From Dactylis glomerata (lineage: Eukaryota > Streptophyta > Magnoliopsida > Poales > Poaceae): a stretch of 64,000 nucleotides of DNA. The stretch covers positions 742,098 through 806,097 of the forward strand of contig QXEO01000722.1 of assembly GCA_007115705.1 (NCBI GenBank), in the 5' to 3' direction. The number at the start of each line of letters is the position of its first letter. Positions within the stretch are counted from its first letter, which is position 1. A model generated the notes under the pieces. It had not been told where the DNA came from. It worked only from the letters and a program-made list of their open reading frames with translations, and did no database searches. A program made the translations under genes and the position numbers. Positions 35,590 to 47,922 of the stretch are shown one piece after another.

Positions 35590-35689
35590 TAGAGATGCTA
35601 CTCTAAAAAAACCAAAAGACTAGACGCTCCAAACTTAATGAAACTCGTATAGTGCTAAAAAATAGAAGTTTGAAGATTCGCAAACCAAA

Positions 35690-35908
35690 ATTTGGTTTGA
35701 TGTAGAGGGATGCTCGAGAGGCCAAAGAAACAATGCCAAATCTATAGATCTTCATATGCTACCGCCTCAAGCACAATTGTTGGATCATGTCTCTTCCTGG
35801 TGTACTGTATGTGCCATGCCACAATGTAGTTCTTCTATTTCCAATGCGTACAATCTATGCTACCAACCTCTTTTTTGGTCCATTGACATCAATCTCTTTG
35901 TGTCCTCT
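35690..35908 (-). pseudogene. PIF/Harbinger transposase, middle part (split gene)
   Basis: Minus-strand reading gives EDTKRLM, then (with frame changes and stops) a DCTHWKxKN-like block and TIVLEAVAYEDLxIWHCFFGL. This is the DDE_Tnp_4 catalytic core text of plant Harbinger transposases (usually GSIDCMHWxWKNCP...LEAVAxxDLWIWHxFFG). It is heavily decayed. It begins exactly at the LTR boundary 35908/35909 and continues, in frame, the coding that stops at 51115 on the plus strand. Confidence 0.75.
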
Positions 35909-36584
35909 TGTAACATCCCAAGTTTTTGTCAAATTTTGGAATAAAAAAATTATTTTATTTGTGATTAGGTTGAAATTTTCACAAGGATTTAGAACTTTTG
36001 AGTTATTTAAAAGCTTTAGTAGGAAAACTATTTCTAACTTTCTATTATTCCTTGAAGAACTATTTTGAGAAAACAGAATCTCAAAATATTAATTTGCATT
36101 TACCCCAATCCTATGCAAGAATATTTGCAAAGGAAATATTTTACAAATGATTTATATTAAATAGACTTACAATGTGTTTAAAAATGAATATCAAGTAGTA
36201 TTTTATAAAGTATTTTCTCTAATATCAAAATATTATTTTGAAAACCCTATTTCTAACTTTTATTATGCAAGTAAACCACTTTGGCCAAAGTTACAAAGTT
36301 TCATTTGCAAATTTGTTTCATTATGAGAAATTGTTTTCTTACTATCTTGAAATGTTATTTTGAATATTAGAAAACTTTAGGATTTGGTTTGAATTAATTT
36401 GGAGCCAAAATGCAAAAGATATGAAAGAAATCAAAAATAGAAAATAAAAACAGAAGAAACAAAAAAAAGAGATAAAATGGCCGCGGGGAACCAATCGGCC
36501 TAGAGTCGGAATCGGCCCACGGCCCGTCTAACTTAACCAAACCGGTACACCGGCCTCCTCTCTGTTTCACCGACAAGTGAGGCC
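35909..36584 (+). repeat. LARD LTR segment, inverted relative to 51116-55255
   Basis: Starts TGTAACATCCCAAG right after cctct (35904-35908), the complement of the AGAGG at 51111-51115. It matches, inverted, about 54572-55255. It is interrupted at 36585 by another LTR. Confidence 0.85.
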
Positions 36585-38102
36585 TGATGACCCACAAGTA
36601 TAGGGGGTGTATCGTAGTACTTTTGATAAATAAGAGTGTCGAACCCAACGAGGAGCAGAAGGTGTTGACAAGCGGTTTTGATCAAGGATTCACTGTAAAT
36701 ACTAGCAAACGGGTTTTCAGGGGTATTTGGTAATGCAAGTAGATAAAGTATGAGTAAATAAAAGACAACAATAGTAATTGCTGCAAGTGGCCCAATCCTT
36801 TCTAGAGCAAAGGATAAGCCGGTTGTGTAACTTATGATTACCAAACGTTTCTGAGGACACACGGGAGTTTCTATCGAGAGCTTTCGCTTTATGCTGCTAA
36901 GTAATCTTCATTGGTTTGATAAGTGTTATGGGGGTGAACCTATGCTAGCGTACTACCCTTACTAGGACTAATACACACTTGTGATTAAACCCCTTGCAAG
37001 CATCCACAAATACAAGAAAGTAATTAAGATAAATCTAACCACAGCCTTAAACTCTGAGATCCTACGCTCCCTGGTGCAATGGTTTCCTAACGGGGGTTTA
37101 GGTTTCTGTCGCTCCGGCAACCCCAGAATTAGTAGCCAAATACACAATGCATTCTACTAGGCCCATAAATGATGAAGTATCATGTAGTCGATATTCACAT
37201 GACACCACTAGTAGAATAACACCACAACATATAAATATCAAACCATTAAATATTACTTAACATAGTTTCGCTACTAACATCTCGACTTCTCCCATGTCCT
37301 CAAGAGCTAAATGAACTACTCACAAGACATCATATGGATCATGACCAGAGGAGAAATAATGGTAAATAACAAGCTGAACATAAACCTTAATTCAATGGGT
37401 CCACTCAATAGCATCAACTACAAGAGTAATCAACACCGGGAAAGGTTCCCCTAAGAATTGGACAAGATTCAACCCAAGATGTTACAGCGGGATGGCATGG
37501 TGATGGTGGAGATGAAGGTGCTGGTGATGATGATGATGCTGATGATGATCCCGATGAAGTCCAGCGCGATGGTGATGACGATGACGACGATCTCCCCTCT
37601 CCGGGAAGGAATTTCCCCAGCAGATTTCTACCTGCCGGAGAGCTTTTCTCTCTCGGTGTTTTCCACCCTGCAGAGGTGGCGGTTTCTATCTCTGATCCCC
37701 CCCCACGACTTAGGTTTTTGGGGACGACAATATACGCGAGGGGTCGATGGCAGTAGTGGACCAGGGTGGCCTCACCCCATGGTGGCGCGGCCAGGGGTGG
37801 ACCCGCGCCACCTGGTGGTGTGGCCCCCCTGCTACTCCTCTCGCTTCCTCCTTCTGGCTACTTTCGTCTTCTAGCAATATATGAATTTCTGGGTATTTCC
37901 CTGGAATTGTTGATCTTCAAAAATATGGTGTCTTGACGGTCCTTTTTCCAGCAGAATCCTGACTCCGGCAGCAAGTTCTCCAATGATCATTAAACATGTA
38001 AAAACAGAGGAAACATCATAAGTATCATCTCTAAATATGAAATATATCAATGAATAACAGTAAATTATGATATAAAATAGTGATGCAAAATGGACGTATC
38101 AA
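36585..38102 (-). repeat. LTR A, 3' LTR of a minus-strand Athila-type element
   Basis: 1518 bp; on the minus strand TGATACGTCCATTTTGC...GGGTCATCA. A polypurine tract (aagcttcgggggt on the minus strand) lies on its right, so it is a 3' LTR. The bases aggcc to its left should be the target duplication. It is an inverted partner of 49063-50565. Confidence 0.85.
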
Positions 38103-39770
38103 CCCCCGAAGCTTAGACCTCGCTTGTCCCCAAGCGAAAACTAAACTCGGTAAACAGGACCACAGGTTTATGGAGTGAAGTGTCGATAAACAAAATACGG
38201 ACAAGAAGCATCACATTCACCAGGGCACAAGTCATAATAGACAACAACTTCCCTTCATATAACTAGACTTGCAATAGGTAAAGGAAATCACAATAAAGAT
38301 GCACAAGGTAAATCATGATTGGTGATGGCAAACCTTTGTTCTTGGTTAGAGAACAATGAACAGACTGTACTTATTTTTAAACGGAGCCTTTTATAATAGA
38401 GCTAATATAGCAAAAACCATATTCTCAATGTAACAAACTCTTTGCAATCATAAAAAGCTTTCAAATATATATTCTTTCAGATAAAAGCATCGTACTAAAC
38501 AAAGGAAGATAGTAAACATGATTGAATAGATCAACATATGGGTGAATGAAACATAACAACTCAAATGCTTGCTTGAGATAGAGGGAAATAGGTTGACTCA
38601 ACATAAAAGTAAAAGATAGTCCCTTTGCAGAGGGAAGCAGGGATTAAACATGTGCTAGAGCTTTTCATTTGTAAAACAAAGGTAAAAGTTGTTTTGAGAG
38701 GTGGTTGCTTCTGTCAACGACTAGCAACGGAGTTCTTGATATCTTCCATACTAAACAAGTGAGAGCAGTTCCAAGATGTTGATTAATTGGCACAATTGTG
38801 CTCTTTTATAGCTTGGCACTCCTCCCCACTTTTCCTTTCTCAAACCATGGCTAACCGATTCCATCGGGTGCCCACCAACTTTCACATACCATGGAGGAGT
38901 GCCTTTTTCTTTCTTTGTTAGATTACAATGGTCTGACCAGCTCCCTTGCAAAATTAGTGATGAGAAGATGAAGCATGCAAGTCGAGGGGTACTCAATTTA
39001 GTATGGAAGATAACAAACCCAACCACTACGTCCTCATGAGCTAAAAACAGTGGCACAAAACGAGAAGTAATTGAAAGTTTTTGAAAGGTAGCACATGAAA
39101 ATTTACTTGGAATGGCTTGAAATACCATGCATAGGAATTTATAGTGAACTCTTTGGAAGTAACTTGGTTTTTGGGAATTGGATGCACGAGAAGTATTCCC
39201 TCTCAGTACAGGTTTTTGGCTAGCAAGGCTGGGTAGCAAGCATAAGAGTTGCATGAAACAAACAAACATACATGTGATAGAAAACAATCATGCAAATTTC
39301 CTTAAAAGTACAAATGATTTTAACTTGAGAATAGTAATGCTTATGAGCCAGTCATGAAGGAAAGCTGAAATGATGTATCTACTAACACTTCCTTCGTTTT
39401 CTACTCAAACCTCAAGGTAATGTTGCTACTGACCAAGCTAAGTTTGCCAAAACCAACTAGATTTACTCAAGCTCCCAAAGTGATACCAATACTAATCAAC
39501 AAGACTAATCATATAAGAAAGATTGCAAACTAAAATAAAGTGTGCGGAAAGTAAATGATAAGACTACTCATTAATATTTCTCAACCGCAACTCACACCAA
39601 GGGATAAATAGGTAACCAACTAAAGAAGGATACTTCCACACTGCAAACTATTCTATAAGATAACTTCTCTATTCATGATATGACTACTTGAAAAGTAAAT
39701 GGGTAAAAGGTAATGATGCGATACCGCGGCACTCCCCCAAGCTTGGAACAAACCAAGGGGATGCCAACAC
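38103..39770 (-). other. 3' internal region of element A
   Basis: Non-coding tail of the Athila-type element. The first 280 bases match 48788-49062 in inverted orientation. A 178-aa frame here is judged spurious. Broken on the right by a LARD-type LTR. Confidence 0.6.
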
Positions 39771-42258
39771 TGTAGCATACCTGTGCTTTATTTGTGCTAG
39801 TCCCGGATCAACTGCTAGCACACACAGTTACAAGATGAAATACCATGAATACAAAGGTCTTTATTACAACACTTAGATCCACAAATAACATAGTTCTTTT
39901 ACAACTCAAAAGGCACAATGTCACAAACCTATTACAACTCTAGAAATGACTAAGTAAATGAACTACAAGTCTTCTTCTCTTCATAGCTCCACAGGCAGAC
40001 GTGTTGGACGAAGACTCGTGACCGTAGCGCAGCAACCTTCAATCTTCTTAGTATCCACCTGCAACATGATACGTTACAGCCACGGAGGGTCAATACTTTG
40101 AATGTATTGGCAAGATGTCACTTTGGTGGACTCAATGGCACCTACACTTATATGCTATTTGGCCAGGTGGAGTTTGACTTTGCAAAAGCAAGCTTTTCCC
40201 TATCTTTGTAAAAACTCAAGTTTTCCTTAGCAAAATTTTGGTAAGAACCTTTTACTACCCAAGTTTACCCATCAAGTTTTAACTTAGAGATATTGGGGTG
40301 AGGAGATTCTTGAACAGCTTCAATATCATGTCACTCAAAATTGTCCGTAACCGGGGACATGGCTAAGTACTTAGTTCTAGACACTCTGCAGAGGTGGTGC
40401 ACTTTTTCCACAGGACTTAGTTAACCTATTTTGCCATGAGACTCATTTTGCCTCAAATGGCCAAGTGAAAACTAAGACGAGGCCTGTCAGAAGCATTCCC
40501 TCAGGCCAAACGGACGCGTTCCACCTATCAACATCTACCACCCTCTGTTCGCCTGGCTTGAGTTCTTGCAGCTTAATTGACCAAGACAGAGCCCATATGT
40601 CATGTGGTTGCACTGGAAGCTTCATGACTTGAACGTCTCCAATCTATTTGCTCCTGGGTGGCCGTCCACAAGTGAGATACACCTGGTGGTTCAGAGGTTC
40701 GACGACATGACCCCAGGGAACCACTCAACATAACCCAAACAAAGCCACATCCACCCAGGTGGTTCATTAACTTGGTTGTTTTCTTAACTTTTGCAAAACA
40801 AGGTTTTCAACACTTAGCCAAAAATATGTGTTAACCCTTCCCACAACAAATATGTGTTAACTCTCCTTGGTTGTTCTCTGGATAGATAATTCAAATTTCG
40901 ACCATATGCAAAAAGAATCAACTCGATTGCATTTATAGAATTAAAGATACACTAGAAATACTCAAATAGAGAGTTTGAAAAATTCGTAACAGTTAAGTTA
41001 CGAAAACCAGAAATTTTATTACAGATTAAAAATCTACGTATTTTTCTGAATCCAACGATATCTTATTTATCGAAAACGGATGAGTAGTTATTTTTTTATC
41101 AATTTTACAAGATTGGTATACTTCCAGACTATAATACAAAATTCGAGTTTTAACAGGAAAAAGCTGATCGCGACGTGGCACTATCTGATTGGTTCGCACC
41201 TGTTCACACGGATCAACGCTGTGAGTCGTTTGATCTAAGGAGCGATCGACAGCTGAGATTAGATCTGGGAGTCTCACCAGAAAAAAAATAGGATGGTTGG
41301 CGATGATGGTGGTGACGGTCGAACGTCGACGATGGCGGCAACTCCGGCAATCTTTCGAGGTTGTGAATTAGACAACGGCATGCGGCTGCTCGTGGCGATC
41401 ACGATGGTCCTCTTGAAGACGCCTCCCTCTTCCTGGCGCGGCAGTGAAGTGCGCATGGAGACGAAGATCTCCGTCGATACTCCAGCGAGAAATTACCGGC
41501 GATTCGGCGATCTACAGATGGGGAAAAAGGTTTAGGGTGACTTTGTACTGCAAGGGAAAGAGCTTAGGACGCAAATAAAGAGCAGGGGAGGTCCGGTTTG
41601 CCGGTGACCTGAGCTCCCGAAGCTCCAATGGCGGCGGCGACGAGCTACTCCGGCGAGCAATTTCAGAGCAGCCTGACGACGTTGAGCTAGGGTTTTGAGG
41701 AGATCTGATGCGGGATATGAGGGGGATATTTATAGGGGAGTTTTCGTGAAGCAGGGGTCAAGAAACCGGTGCGAAACGACGAGATTTCCCCGGCTGTTCC
41801 AAACGAACGTACCTGAGCTGGTCTCCAGGCTGAAGACGCACGCGTTAGAGAAAAAAACAAAACAGACACGGCTTCTGGCTCGCTGGCCTAGGCGCGATGT
41901 GCACATGCGTGCTTGGCCTGGCTTGGGCCGGCCTAGTGCGCTCAGGGCCGTGAGTTCAGCGTGTTTTTTTAAACGTTTTCTTTTTTTTGTTTCTTCTCTA
42001 GAATTTGTTTTAGACATCTAAATCAAGCGAAACGAATTTCTGTAAAATCATAAAATCCAAAAAAAATTAGGACATTGTGAGACTATTTCTCTATCTAAAT
42101 TAAATATCCAAAATAATTTTTGTAGGCTATTGCCTCATAGGGAAATTCGGTTGTTTGCAAATGAAATTATTTTTGAGAAAAAAACATAGATGCAAAATGC
42201 TTGATGCGATGCACATGAATGCAAAATGAACTCCAACTCTAAAAATTGGGATGTTACA
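39771..42258 (-). repeat. LARD-type LTR of a second, diverged family
   Basis: 2488 bp; the plus-strand ends are TGTAGCATACC and GGGATGTTACA. It shares ordered blocks with the 4.14-kb LTR (tgctagcacacacagt, tggccgtccacaagtg, gaccccagggaaccactcaac) but is shorter. The polypurine-like cccccttaag on its right marks it as the 3' LTR of a minus-strand element. Confidence 0.7.
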
Positions 42259-42303
42259 ATACTAACCCCCTTAAGATGAATCTCGCCCTCGAGATTCGGA
42301 TTG

Positions 42304-43017
42304 TGATACGGATCAGCGTGATCCGAAGGGGGTTTGGCCCAATCTTTCACGGCGATCAAACAAACAACAAGATAAATCAGTCGTTGAGCAGATTAGATCT
42401 ACTCCACGAACTGCAAAACAGATCCTTGCGAATCAGCAAGCAAAACCAGCGATATTGGTGTCCCCCGACATGAGACCTTTTTCCTGTCTATTCTTAACTC
42501 GAAATTCAACTCCCCTAATACAATGACCCCACGTGGCTATTTTATAATGGTATAGCCGACCTAAACTTGACTTAGAAGCAAAACCAAAAATAACGGACTG
42601 ACTATATTTAATCTAACAAGAAAATAAAACAAAACGAAATCTTTCTGAACGTGTTGATTGGACTCCTAATTTGTTTGCCTCCTTGATGCGTATGCCATAG
42701 GTGGGCCCCAACCACATGCATGCATAGATAAGAAATCCACCGGCAAACTCTTCTTGGACAGCGACGTGATTTCCTCAGGTGGACGCGGCAGTCCAAAGAA
42801 ATAACGGCCCATTCTATTTCCACAAAAGTAATTTCTTTCCTTGTATTTCTCTTTGACTGGCTCAAACAAAAATAAGAAATCTGGTTTTGTTGTAATCTTT
42901 ATAGCCTCTTTGACATGCAGTGTATTCGCAAACCTGACTACCAACGTGGCAGTCAATTCAGCAATAGAAGATTTAACCGTAGTATACACAACATCAAATA
43001 TAGGGGGCTCCACATCA
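42304..43017 (-). repeat. 3' LTR of element 4
   Basis: 714 bp; its first 352 bases (minus strand) encode the C-terminal 116 residues of the element's protein. Confidence 0.88.
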
Positions 43018-43685
43018 TCCTCCCCTTCTTCAAGAGAAACCGTCCTCGGTTTCGAGTCGGTCTTGAAAGCAACAATATCAGCTGTAGAGGGCACATGCAC
43101 AAGGAGAAGTGCAACAGCTTTGGCGTCCCTCTTCTTTGCCTCTTCTGGCTCCCTGATTTTTAACTCAGCCTCCTTAGTTTTGTGCTTTTCTTCCTCCTTG
43201 AGTTTCTGCAATTTTTCATCTCTCCAAGCCTTGTACTTCATGGTATCCATGGACACCAGAGTGTACATTTTGTTGCCACAGGGAACAACATACTTGGTAT
43301 AATAATAATGCTCCATGTGATATGTTGCACCTTGATCCTTGCACCATGGCCTTCCCAAAAGGAGATGACATGAAACCATGTGTAGAGGAAGCACATCACA
43401 CCAAACAGCAAAAGCTAAGTTGCCCAATATAAATTGAACCAATGTTTGGTGTGTGATGGCAAGCTTGATGTCGCCAAGACGCAGATAATATGGCTCTGAA
43501 ATTGGTTGTACAGGCAATTCTAACTTCTCGACCAACTCACTGCTAACAGCGTTGATTAAAGCAGTCTGGTCGATCGTCAAAGCACATGCACGTTCCTGAA
43601 CGATCACACGAGTATGGAAAAGTTGCTCAGCGTGCCCTTTCTCTTCTTTCTGAAACCAATGAGATAGAACATCTTTCTCCTCCAT
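42666..43685 (-). CDS. Protease-like protein of element 4, a third of it LTR-encoded
   Basis: 339 aa from the ATG at 43685 (MEEKDVLSHWFQ). Residues 1-130 form a retropepsin-like fold region. The active-site loop reads TIDQTALI where relatives have IIDGGSCTN, so the Asp is kept but the following Gly-Gly-Ser is lost. LLGRPW is present. A charged Lys/Glu helix (about 150-190) follows, then KPRTVSLEEGEDD, which is encoded by the polypurine tract and LTR start. From about residue 224 all coding is in the 3' LTR (LTATLVVRFANTLHVKEAIK). There is no gag core and no polymerase. The frame is open and undamaged. Protease activity is doubtful with this loop. Confidence 0.75.
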   Translation of the reverse strand: MEEKDVLSHWFQKEEKGHAEQLFHTRVIVQERACALTIDQTALINAVSSELVEKLELPVQPISEPYYLRLGDIKLAITHQTLVQFILGNLAFAVWCDVLPLHMVSCHLLLGRPWCKDQGATYHMEHYYYTKYVVPCGNKMYTLVSMDTMKYKAWRDEKLQKLKEEEKHKTKEAELKIREPEEAKKRDAKAVALLLVHVPSTADIVAFKTDSKPRTVSLEEGEDDVEPPIFDVVYTTVKSSIAELTATLVVRFANTLHVKEAIKITTKPDFLFLFEPVKEKYKERNYFCGNRMGRYFFGLPRPPEEITSLSKKSLPVDFLSMHACGWGPPMAYASRRQTN

Positions 43686-44466
43686 AACTGAAAAATTCAA
43701 GTGCAGCAGACTATCACGGCAGTAAACTTTAGCAGAAAAATTCAGTCCGCTGGCGTTGCAGGAACGCGGCAAAGCGCAGACAGCAGGCAGGGACTCTCGC
43801 GAGAGGAGAGACAAAGTCGGCGATCTGGCGCGAAAGATGTCGTGCGCGGCTGTACCACGTTGTTGCAGTGATCTAACGTACTAGAACATTCGACAAGGTT
43901 ACACCGGGCAAGGCACGAAAATCAGAACAGAATCCAAGCTGATCCAATCTACTCTCTATATTTTCACATACGTGCAGCAGAAACGGTACCAAATCAAGTC
44001 AATTCAATGCGATCTGATCTGATCTCTTTTCCTTTCCTTGCTCACGTGAAGACCAGCCAATCAGAAGTAGACCAACAAATCAGATCCGAGCTCCAAACAG
44101 AACCAGTATGATGGCGGGCCATTCCCGGTCACGAGTGCTTCGGGAGGAACGATGCCACGCATGCGCCCAACCGCAGAGGATGTCTGTGGTCTGGCGTCGC
44201 GGGCTAGCTCGCGTTGTTTTTTTTTTGGTTCGATGAGCACCGATCGGATCTGGATGGAGGTGGGCAGCGTGAACTCCTGGACAAATTGATTGATCGAACT
44301 GGGAATCGATCGGAACCAAGGCGAGAATGAAGGAAACTCCAAGAAAGAACGAGCAACACAGCGATCCTTCTAGTCCTCCTCACCAGATAAATCTCAGCAG
44401 AACAGATAAATCTTAGCAGAACAAATCAATCTCAACAACAAATTCCGCCGTGATAAACCCGACGAA
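43686..44466 (-). other. Leader of element 4
   Basis: Untranslated leader between primer-binding site and ATG. It shares patches with element 2's leader (gatccgatcggtg, an A-run, then a GC-rich stretch). No gag coding is present. Confidence 0.6.
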
Positions 44467-44476
44467 TCTGATACCA
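44467..44476 (-). other. Primer-binding site of element 4
   Basis: TGGTATCAGA on the minus strand, three bases beyond the LTR end, followed by TTCGTCGGG as in element 2. Confidence 0.8.
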
Positions 44477-44479
44477 AGA

Positions 44480-45193
44480 TGATATGGATCAGCGTGATCC
44501 GAAGGGGGTTTGGCCCAATCTTTCACGGCGATCAAACAAACAGCAAGATAAATCAGTCGTTGAGCAGATTAGATCTACTCCACGAACTGCAAAACAGATC
44601 CTTGCGAATCAGGAAGCAAAACCAGCGATATTGGTGTCCCCCGACATGGGACCTTTTTCCTGTCTATTCTTAACTCGAAATTCAACTTCCCTAATACAAT
44701 GACCCCACGTGGCTATTTTATAATGGTATAGCCAACCTAAACTTGACTTAGAAGCAAAACCAAAAATAACGGACTGACTATATTTAATCTAACAAGAAAA
44801 TAAAACAAAACGAAATCTTTATGAACGTGTTGATTGGACTCCTAATTTGTTTGCCTCCTTGATGCGTATGCCATAGGTGGGCCCCAACCACATGCATGCA
44901 TAGATAAGAAATCCATCGGCAAACTCTTCTTGGACAGCGACGTGATTTCCTCAGGTGGACGCGGCAGTCCAAAGAAATAACGGCCCATTCTATTTCCACA
45001 AAAGTAATTTCTTTCCTTGTATTTCTCTTTGACTGGCTCAAACAAAAATAAGAAATCTGGTTTTGTTGTAATCTTTATAGCCTCTTTGACATGCAGTGTA
45101 TTCGCAAACCTGACTACCAACGTGGCAGTCAATTCAGCAATAGAAGATTTAACCGTAGTATACACAACATCAAATATAGGGGGCTCCACATCA
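44480..45193 (-). repeat. 5' LTR of element 4
   Basis: 714 bp, matches 42304-43017 at all but 8 positions. Confidence 0.88.
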
Positions 45194-45236
45194 GCTTCAG
45201 CTTGCTCTCTAGAGTTATAGCTTGGTCAAGCAGAGA

Positions 45237-45449
45237 CTAAAAAGTAGGAGTGTAGGCAACAGACAGAGGAATTGACAACTCGTCATTGAGGCCCTCTAGG
45301 AACTTCTCCTTCCTTTTCGCATTGGTGTCAATGTCATCCGGTGCATAGCGGGACAGGATGGTAAACTCATTAATGTACTCAGACACGCTGCGGTACTTCT
45401 GTCTGAGATCACGGAACTCTTTCTTCTTCAGACCCATCACACCAGAGGA
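45237..45449 (-). pseudogene. Gag fragment, minus strand
   Basis: KKKEFRDLRQKYRSVSEYINEFTILSRYAPDD is the conserved C-terminal part of a Gypsy gag core. Only about 70 residues remain. It may belong to the element whose 3' LTR is 39771-42258; unproven. Confidence 0.6.
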
Positions 45450-45705
45450 AATGTCTTGGAATTTCTATCCCTTGCAAGTCAATCTCTCACAAGGAATTCT
45501 ACTCTTGGAGTCTCTTCCTTGTGATTCTATTGAGTTGGTGAATCGGGCCAATGAGGACAACCGGTGTGTATCTTGTGTGTGTGTGTGTTTGCCTTTGATT
45601 TGTGCGTCGTGTTCATCGTGTTCGTCGTGTTCTTCGTGTTCATCCTCTCCCCCCGCCACAATCCGTGAAGATCGGGCCACACCCAAGGGGTCAACCCCTA
45701 TCATA
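45450..45705 (+). repeat. End of a chromovirus 5' LTR, plus strand
   Basis: Ends gaagatcgggccac...cctatca, like the LTR end of element 6, and is followed by tatggcatcagagcc, a primer-site look-alike that is nearly repeated 30 bases on (tatggtatcagcagc). It contains gtgtgtgtgtgtg and a short cgtgttc(g/a/t)t repeat (45600-45650). Confidence 0.5.
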
Positions 45706-46482
45706 TGGCATCAGAGCCAAAAATCCTATCATATGGTATCAGCAGCTTTTTGTTGCCACGGATTTACTCTTGTTTGTGATTTCCACCATAAATTTTGAAA
45801 ATCCAAAAAATAGCCCCAAAATTACCTCAAATTTTGATCTCTTGATTTGTTGAGTTTTTTGTGGTTTTGATCCATAGATTTGATGTCTTGGGTGTTGATC
45901 TACAATGCCACAAATTTTCTAGCCCCAATTCCTCTTATTACTCTCGGAATCGACGATTTTTCATCCCATTTTTCGCCCAAATCGGAGAACTTCACGACCA
46001 GGATTTCTCAAAAAAGTGCGAGCTGGAAAAAACCGGCCCCACTAGCTAAAGCTGGCCCAAGACCGGCTAAAGCCGGCCCTTGCAGGTCAACGGCACCAAC
46101 CTTCCTCCCGCATCGATCCTTCCCTGGCCAGCTCCGCCTACCGCCACCCATGCTCCGCCCTTGCTCCGCGACGCGCGCCCACCCCTGCTGGCCCACCAGC
46201 CCCGCATAGCCGCGCCTCTGCAACTCCTCAACCGCCTGCCCGACACCACGACGCCACCTTCCGCCGCTCCTCCTCAGCACTCCCCCGCTCAGCCGCGCAG
46301 GCCACGACCTCCTCCGCGCCCTGTCCCACCGCCTAGCTCCCAGTCGCTCGCCAAGCGCCGCTCCAGCTCGACCGCTTCCGCCAGGCTACCGCCAGCGCTG
46401 CCGACCGGCCACTGCCACCACCCGCATCGCCAAGCGCAACTCCACCCACTCAGTCTAGCCCGCTCAAACCGGCAATAGCCGG
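45706..46482 (+). other. Chromovirus leader, plus strand
   Basis: A leader that becomes very GC- and CCG-rich (46020-46480). It joins directly to an LTR start at 46483, so gag-pol has been deleted. A proline-rich frame here is a composition effect. Confidence 0.5.
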
Positions 46483-46918
46483 TGATGAGGACATCCCTAT
46501 TACACCACCATTATCTCCTGCTCCTATTGATGATGAAGATGTTGCTGCGAAGAAATCCAACGAGATTAGGATTGGACCAATTACAAGAGCACGTGCAAAG
46601 CTATTGGAACAATAGGTGAACTCACTCTTAATTGAACCTGATGTTTTATTTAATGAGAGCTTTATACTACCTAAGTCTATGCATCTATGTATGATTAGGT
46701 TTGTTGATAACACAAGCATTGCACGAGGAGGAGACGCGTTGCAGCGAGATGAGCAAGACTTGATGATCAAGTGCGCGAGGGAGGAGAGGGAGGCAGGCGC
46801 ACCCGGAGATCACCGGAACATCAAGTCTACATGAGAAAGAGCACGTGATGTCACGCTAGGATAGCCTTCGACGCGTTGTCTATGAGTCTAAGGCGTGCCG
46901 CACTCATGGTCGGGATTC
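46483..46918 (+). repeat. Chromovirus LTR start, truncated
   Basis: Starts TGATGAGGACATCCC, as in element 6. It encodes the same C-terminal motif (GPITRARAKLLEQ) with one TAG where a Gln codon is expected. Cut at about 46918 by LARD-type sequence. Confidence 0.65.
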
Positions 46919-47900
46919 GCTGATACTGGTTCACCCGGATCAGCTATACAAGTCGTTGGATCAGGAGGAGATCGGATGGTCGGGATTTATCCCCCAGGAG
47001 CTCACCGGGGAGAGACGGGCGGCAGCGGTGATGGCTCTGGCGATGGTCTTGGCGGCGGTCGCTGCGGTCCCTGGCGGTGGAGGGGTAGTGGACGGGGAGC
47101 GGAGGAGGGCAGCGGTCTCGGGAGCATGCTTGTAGACATCTTCTGCTTCCTCCAGCGGCGGCTAGGGGCGGCTGGAGAGCGCGGACGCGGACGTTCTCCA
47201 GCAAGATTCGATGGAGCTTTGGTTGCGGCTAGGTTTTGCGAAATATGGAAAAGAAAGATGGGAGAACGGAGGGGGGGGGGGGGTTTATAGGGGGCTTGTC
47301 GTGGGCAGGGGCAAAACAATCGAACGATTTTGACGGATTTTGCGGAAATTGGTTCGGGTATGAAACATGCAGGGAAAGATCTCCTGGCTTGAGGTTGGGG
47401 ACGATGTGACTAGCGGGGCCCAAGCGCAGAGAAAAAAAGAAATGAAAGGAAAAGAGAAAGGGGCGGCGCGTCTAGCTGCTGGGCCTCGCGGGGGTGCGGA
47501 CGGTAAAAGCCACCGCGCGGGCATGCGCGAGGATGGGCCGCGGGTGGCTAGCTGGGCCGGACCAGGTCGTTTGGTCCGGTCGGCGAGATCCCTTTTTTTC
47601 TAGTTTCTGTCTTCTTTTTCCTGCGTTAGTTTTAGGCCTTTATAAATAGCCAAATAAAATATGAAAAATTTGTAAAAATTCATGTAGCTCAATAGAGCAT
47701 TTAGGAAACTATAACTCTGCTTGAAACTAAAATCCAAATTATTTTTGCGATATCTTAGCCTATTGGCTATAAGAGGAATTTGAAAAGAATATTGGGGTCT
47801 TTGGTTGAAATCAAAACAAATCCTTTTTGAAAAGTGAATTTTTTTACATGATGACATGATGCACAACAGAATTTCAGTAATGAAAAACTAGGATGTTACA
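46919..47900 (-). repeat. LARD-type LTR fragment
   Basis: The right end reads aggatgttaca (TGTAACATCCT on the minus strand), followed by the polypurine-like cccccccttaag. The interior is GC-rich with a 15-G run near 47268-47283 and resembles the corresponding part of 39771-42258. Confidence 0.55.
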
Positions 47901-47922
47901 AACCTACCCCCCTTAAGATGAA

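Larger units (their letters stand above)
42304..45193 (-). mobile_element. Small chromovirus derivative (element 4)
   Basis: Two 714-bp LTRs (42304-43017 and 44480-45193) with 8 differences (1.1%). The primer-binding site is TGGTATCAGATTCG and the polypurine tract gaaggggagga. The primer site and leader resemble element 2. The internal region is under 1.5 kb and codes only for a protease-like protein. The flanking five bases differ (gattg left, gcttc right), so no target duplication is visible; one flank may have been rearranged. Confidence 0.85.

Noticed and set aside
38751..39287. 178-aa minus-strand frame
   Set aside because: Falls in the non-coding 3' region of an Athila-type element and has no recognisable motif.
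42299..45198. Target-site duplication for element 4
   Set aside because: The flanking five bases are gattg and gcttc; they do not match, so none is claimed.
46080..46478. 132-aa proline-rich plus-strand frame
   Set aside because: Composition effect in a CCG-rich chromovirus leader.
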